Assembly: GCA_013213875.1 (NCBI GenBank)
Contig: JABSSV010000115.1
Coordinates: forward strand, 1-8,908
Direction: 5' to 3'
Length of the DNA: 8,908 nucleotides
Origin: Lysobacterales bacterium
GTDB lineage: Bacteria > Pseudomonadota > Gammaproteobacteria > Xanthomonadales > SZUA-36
A program made the translations under genes and the position numbers. Below the pieces are notes generated by a model. The model was not told where the DNA came from, ran no database searches, and was given only the letters and a program-made list of their open reading frames with translations. Shown here in pieces: positions 6,614-8,908 of the stretch (within the stretch, counting starts at the first letter, position 1; each line of letters starts with the position of its first letter).

Positions 6614-7635
6614 GCCGCGTTCTCCTCAGGGGCTACCTGATTCTGTGCAGGCACGGGCAAATGCAGGGTAAAGCGGCTTCCTTGTGCCAGGGGCTCATAG
6701 GTCACCAGGCCACCGTGATCGGCAGCGATTTGCTGTACCAGCGCCAACCCCAGACCGGTACCGTCACGCCGGCTGGTCACCATGGGCAGGAACAGCAGGG
6801 GACGCAATTTCTCCGGCACGCCCGGCCCATCATCAATGATATCCATGCGCATGACCGTGCCGTGCGCCGCATCAAGCAGCGCCGAGCCCAGCTCAATGCG
6901 GGTACGAATCCGCAGCGTCCGGGCCCCCGCCTGCAGCGCGTTGCGCAGCAGATTCAGGAACAGTTGTCGCAGAGCCGCCTCGTCACCACGCAAAGCGGGA
7001 ATGCTCGGGTCATAATCGCGTTCGATACGTAAGGCCGAGTCCTCCGAGGCCAGCAACTCAAGCGCTTCCTGCAAGCAGCGGTGCACATCGAAATCCTGCG
7101 GCTGCGTTTCCGGCTGCCAGAAACGCTTGATGAGCTCATCGATCCGGTCCACCTCGCGCATGATCATGTGCGCCAGCGTGCCCAACTCCTGATTGCCTAA
7201 CTCATCAGCCATCATCTGGGCGGCACCTCGAATCCCACCCAGGGGGTTGCGAATTTCGTGACCCAGATTGCGCCGCAGCAGGTCCATGAGGCCGGTCTGG
7301 ACTTCAACCTGCTGGAGCTGTCGCTGCTGGCGGTTCCAACGCTGCGAGTGAAATTCCAACAGGTAACGCTGATCGGATACGCAGCGCATGGTGCAGTCGT
7401 AGCGTCCGCCGGGCAGCGGACAGTCATGCAGCCGGCGCGGCCGATGGGCCGCACCGGTAGCATCCAGCGCCGCGGGCAGCGTTTCCGCCATACCGGCCAG
7501 CGCTGCCAGAGGCTGCCCCAAAAGCCGCTCACGGCTCGCACCCAGGCATTCCTCTGCTGCCGCATTGGCGGCTCTGATGCGTTGCGCGGCGTCCAGTTCT
7601 ACAACGGCAGTATCGAGCTCATCGAGTTGAATCAT
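6610..7635 (-). CDS. ntrB: Nitrogen sensor histidine kinase NtrB
   Basis: NtrB (GlnL) is the cytoplasmic kinase/phosphatase that, under control of PII protein, phosphorylates NtrC when nitrogen is limiting. The 341-residue protein has no membrane segment. It carries an N-terminal PAS-like sensor region (about 1-100), the H-box LGHEIRNPLGGIRGAAQMM with phospho-acceptor H126, the N-box FLNLLRNALQAG (N232), the G1 box DDGPGVP (268-274) and the G2 box DGTGLGLALVQQ (291-302). HEIRNPLGGIRGAAQ is diagnostic for NtrB. The stretch after the H-box (LIKRFWQPETQPQDFDVH) differs from the enteric LVDRLLGP-type sequence but keeps the same spacing. The ATG is preceded by AAGG 6 bases upstream. The DUF4124 gene ends 27 bases before it, and its stop overlaps the ntrC start, so DUF4124-ntrB-ntrC look like one transcript. 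Confidence 0.97.
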   Translation of the reverse strand: MIQLDELDTAVVELDAAQRIRAANAAAEECLGASRERLLGQPLAALAGMAETLPAALDATGAAHRPRRLHDCPLPGGRYDCTMRCVSDQRYLLEFHSQRWNRQQRQLQQVEVQTGLMDLLRRNLGHEIRNPLGGIRGAAQMMADELGNQELGTLAHMIMREVDRIDELIKRFWQPETQPQDFDVHRCLQEALELLASEDSALRIERDYDPSIPALRGDEAALRQLFLNLLRNALQAGARTLRIRTRIELGSALLDAAHGTVMRMDIIDDGPGVPEKLRPLLFLPMVTSRRDGTGLGLALVQQIAADHGGLVTYEPLAQGSRFTLHLPVPAQNQVAPEENAA

Positions 7636-7662
7636 GGACGCCTTGTCATTGCTACCCGGCGC

Positions 7663-8247
7663 CTAACCGCCGCCCAGCGGCACGGCACGCTGCTGCCGCA
7701 CGCTCTGCTGGTGAATATTGAAGGGCACGGCATCCGTCGTGGCAATGACGCGATTATCACGATCCAACAGTTCGGCACGGGCCTGGTGCAGACCGCGATC
7801 AAGCCGCTCCGTGGTGTAAGTCGCCGCTCGCGTCGGCGCGCTGGGAACATCGTCGACGTAGAAAATGACCTGCATGCCGTCCATCAAGGGCTCGCCGGCA
7901 TCCCAGGCCAGCGTTGCAATATTGCCCGTACCCCAGTAATCCTGATCGGGCGCGGGACTGACCAACCGGAACCCGCGATAGCGACGACGCATCTGATCCA
8001 CGGTCATGCCGTCCTGCAGGGCATTCTGTGCGGTGGACGCACTCGCTGGCGGAGCATAGGTCACCGCCTCGACGACGGACAGCTCGCGCAGCCTGATCGG
8101 TTTTGCATCCGGCGTTGGCTGGCGGTCCGTATAGACCGTATTGCCGTTCTCGTCGACAGTTCGATAAATGTTGTCGGCACTTGCAGAAGCAGCCAGCGCC
8201 CCGGTCACTAACATGATGATCAGACTTCTTTTGATGCAAAAGCTCAT
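7663..8247 (-). CDS. Secreted DUF4124 protein between glnA and ntrB
   Basis: This is a 194-residue predicted periplasmic protein. The start is set at the ATG at 8247 because it gives a proper signal peptide (MSFCIKRSLIIMLVTGALAASASA, cleavage about 24/25) and is preceded by AGGGAG 8 bases upstream. A start at 8283 would add 12 polar residues ahead of the signal. The mature N-terminus, NIYRTVDENGNTVYTDRQP, is a typical DUF4124 domain (about 26-55). The C-terminal half (about 93-180, FRLVSPAPDQDYWGTGNIATLAW to VPFNIHQ) looks like an all-beta, immunoglobulin-like domain, with DGMQVIFYVDD and HQARAELLDRDNRVIATT as strand pairs. I recall DUF4124 proteins at this position next to glnA and ntrB in Pseudomonas and relatives; their role is unknown. 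A link to envelope or nitrogen physiology is only suggested by context. Confidence 0.88.
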   Translation of the reverse strand: MSFCIKRSLIIMLVTGALAASASADNIYRTVDENGNTVYTDRQPTPDAKPIRLRELSVVEAVTYAPPASASTAQNALQDGMTVDQMRRRYRGFRLVSPAPDQDYWGTGNIATLAWDAGEPLMDGMQVIFYVDDVPSAPTRAATYTTERLDRGLHQARAELLDRDNRVIATTDAVPFNIHQQSVRQQRAVPLGGG

Positions 8248-8267
8248 GGTCCCCACTCCCTGCTGGT

Positions 8268-8346
8268 CGGTATGTCCCCCCAACCCGGCATGGGTGGCGT
8301 TGCGTTGATCGGGTCACCGCCAGCGCGGTGACCCGATCACATACCG
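8268..8346. repeat. 8-bp outer inverted repeat around the glnA hairpin
   Basis: CGGTATGT at 8268-8275 and ACATACCG at 8339-8346 are exact reverse complements. The right arm abuts the 15-bp hairpin, sharing one base at 8339. The left arm lies 7 bases from the AGGGAG ribosome binding site of the DUF4124 gene. In RNA the outer helix could stack on the hairpin and enclose about 30 unpaired bases. It could also be chance. Confidence 0.4.
8306..8339 (-). terminator. Perfect 15-bp hairpin after glnA (attenuator or terminator without U-tract)
   Basis: Arms 8306-8320 (TGATCGGGTCACCGC on the plus strand) and 8325-8339 are exact reverse complements with a 4-base loop (GCTG on the minus strand). It begins 11 bases after the glnA stop, the usual place for a terminator. 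However, the minus-strand sequence that follows, ACGCAACGCC, has no T-run, and the plus strand has none on the other side. It may therefore be a partial terminator, an mRNA 3'-end stabiliser that lets glnA be expressed above ntrBC, or a protein-binding palindrome. The hairpin itself is certain; its role is inferred. Confidence 0.6.
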
Positions 8347-8350
8347 CTTA

Positions 8351-8908
8351 CTAGCAAGAATAGTACATGTCGAATTCAACCGGATGGGTGGTCATGCGGA
8401 AACGCTGCACTTCTTCCATCTTCAGGTCGATGTAAGCATCGATCATGTCGTCGCTAAAGACACCGCCAGCGGTGAGGAAGGCACGGTCTTTATCGAGCGC
8501 TTCCAGCGCCTGGTCCAGGCTGTGACAAACCGTAGGAATGTTCTGCTGTTCCTCTGCGGGCAGGTCGTAAAGATCCTTGTCCATGGCCGGGCCCGGATCG
8601 ATCTTGTTCTGGATGCCGTCCAGGCCAGCCATCATCATGGCAGCGAAGGTGAAGTAGGCGTTTCCAGCCGGGTCACCGAAGCGGACTTCAATACGACGGG
8701 CCTTGGGGCTGCCCACGTGCGGGATACGGATAGACGCAGAGCGATTGCGGGCCGAGTAGGCCAGCATAACCGGCGCTTCGAAGCCCGGTACCAGACGCTT
8801 GTACGAGTTGGTAGACGCGTTGGTGAAGGCGTTCAGAGCACGGGCGTGCTTGATGATACCGCCGATGTAGTACAGAGCCATTTCAGACAGGCCAGCGTAC
8901 TCATCGCC
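8351..8908 (-). CDS. glnA: Glutamine synthetase type I, C-terminal part (5' end outside window)
   Basis: GlnA makes glutamine from glutamate, ammonia and ATP and is a cytoplasmic dodecamer. The 185 visible residues are the C-terminal part of a GSI of about 469 residues. The frame continues to the window edge (GDEYAGLSE before MALYYIGG), so the internal ATG at 8881 is not the start. Visible signatures are TNSYKRLVPGFEAPV, YSARNRSASIRIP (substrate-binding arginines), RRIEVRFGDPAGN and the adenylylation site DLYDLPAEE, whose Tyr corresponds to E. coli Tyr397. This is the GSI-beta form controlled by GlnE. The protein ends HPVEFDMYYSC, with a terminal Cys where E. coli has Val. Its promoter lies outside the window. 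Downstream come a strong hairpin and then the DUF4124-ntrB-ntrC genes on the same strand. Confidence 0.97.
   Translation of the reverse strand, partial: GDEYAGLSEMALYYIGGIIKHARALNAFTNASTNSYKRLVPGFEAPVMLAYSARNRSASIRIPHVGSPKARRIEVRFGDPAGNAYFTFAAMMMAGLDGIQNKIDPGPAMDKDLYDLPAEEQQNIPTVCHSLDQALEALDKDRAFLTAGGVFSDDMIDAYIDLKMEEVQRFRMTTHPVEFDMYYSC

Larger units (their letters stand above)
8248..8350 (-). promoter_or_regulatory. glnA-DUF4124 intergenic region with structured leader
   Basis: This 103-base gap separates the glnA stop from the DUF4124 start. Read on the minus strand it holds, in order, one arm of an outer inverted repeat, a 15-bp hairpin, about 30 unpaired bases, the second outer arm, G-runs and the Shine-Dalgarno AGGGAG. 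I found no convincing sigma-70 or sigma-54 promoter and no NtrC site (GCAC-N7-GTGC type) here, so ntrBC may be served by glnA readthrough or by a promoter I cannot see. In enterics the corresponding glnA-glnL gap carries both a terminator and a weak NtrC-repressed promoter. Confidence 0.4.

Noticed and set aside
7258..8211. A 317-codon open frame on the plus strand over ntrB and the DUF4124 gene
   Set aside because: It lies antisense to two well-supported genes and its translation shows no family motif. Long antisense frames are expected in GC-rich DNA.
8248..8283. Upstream ATG at 8283 as the start of the DUF4124 protein
   Set aside because: It adds 12 polar residues ahead of a clean signal peptide, while the ATG at 8247 has a good Shine-Dalgarno sequence.

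Overview
The window reads as ordinary chromosomal DNA of a non-enteric gammaproteobacterium. It is moderately GC-rich (about 60 % by eye) and almost fully coding. It carries a TrkA/TrkH potassium system, an LpxL-type lipid A acyltransferase (so a Gram-negative with lipopolysaccharide), and the glnA-ntrB-ntrC nitrogen cluster with an adenylylatable glutamine synthetase. I cannot fix the genus from sequence alone. I see no mobile element, CRISPR array, tRNA or rRNA, and no compositional break suggesting transfer.

Layout, left to right. (1) Plus strand, 1-2727: the 3' part of trkA, cut by the window edge, then trkH, then a 67-residue predicted lipoprotein starting 4 bases after the trkH stop. 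TrkA is the cytoplasmic NAD-binding regulator and TrkH the membrane channel of the same K+ uptake complex. (2) Minus strand, 3604-2732: an LpxL/HtrB-family acyltransferase, meeting the lipoprotein gene tail to tail with a 4-base gap. (3) Plus strand, 3696-5217: a probable operon of dtd (D-aminoacyl-tRNA deacylase), a UPF0126/TRIC-like seven-helix membrane protein (ATGA overlap with dtd) and a small secreted helical protein with Spy/CpxP-like features. An extended -10 promoter candidate lies upstream of dtd. (4) Minus strand, 8908-5225: glnA (3' part only), a 15-bp perfect hairpin, a DUF4124 secreted protein, ntrB and ntrC (ATGA overlap). This is the classical nitrogen-control arrangement, in which the NtrB/NtrC two-component pair controls glnA and other sigma-54 promoters, with an extra periplasmic protein inserted.

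The genes are mostly housekeeping, and I found no convincing undescribed system. The items most worth a second look are: the structured glnA-DUF4124 intergenic region (hairpin without a U-tract, an outer inverted repeat, and G-runs over the ribosome binding site); the small lipoprotein coupled to trkH; the Spy-like gene at the end of the dtd operon; and a Ser-to-Pro change in a conserved Dtd motif.
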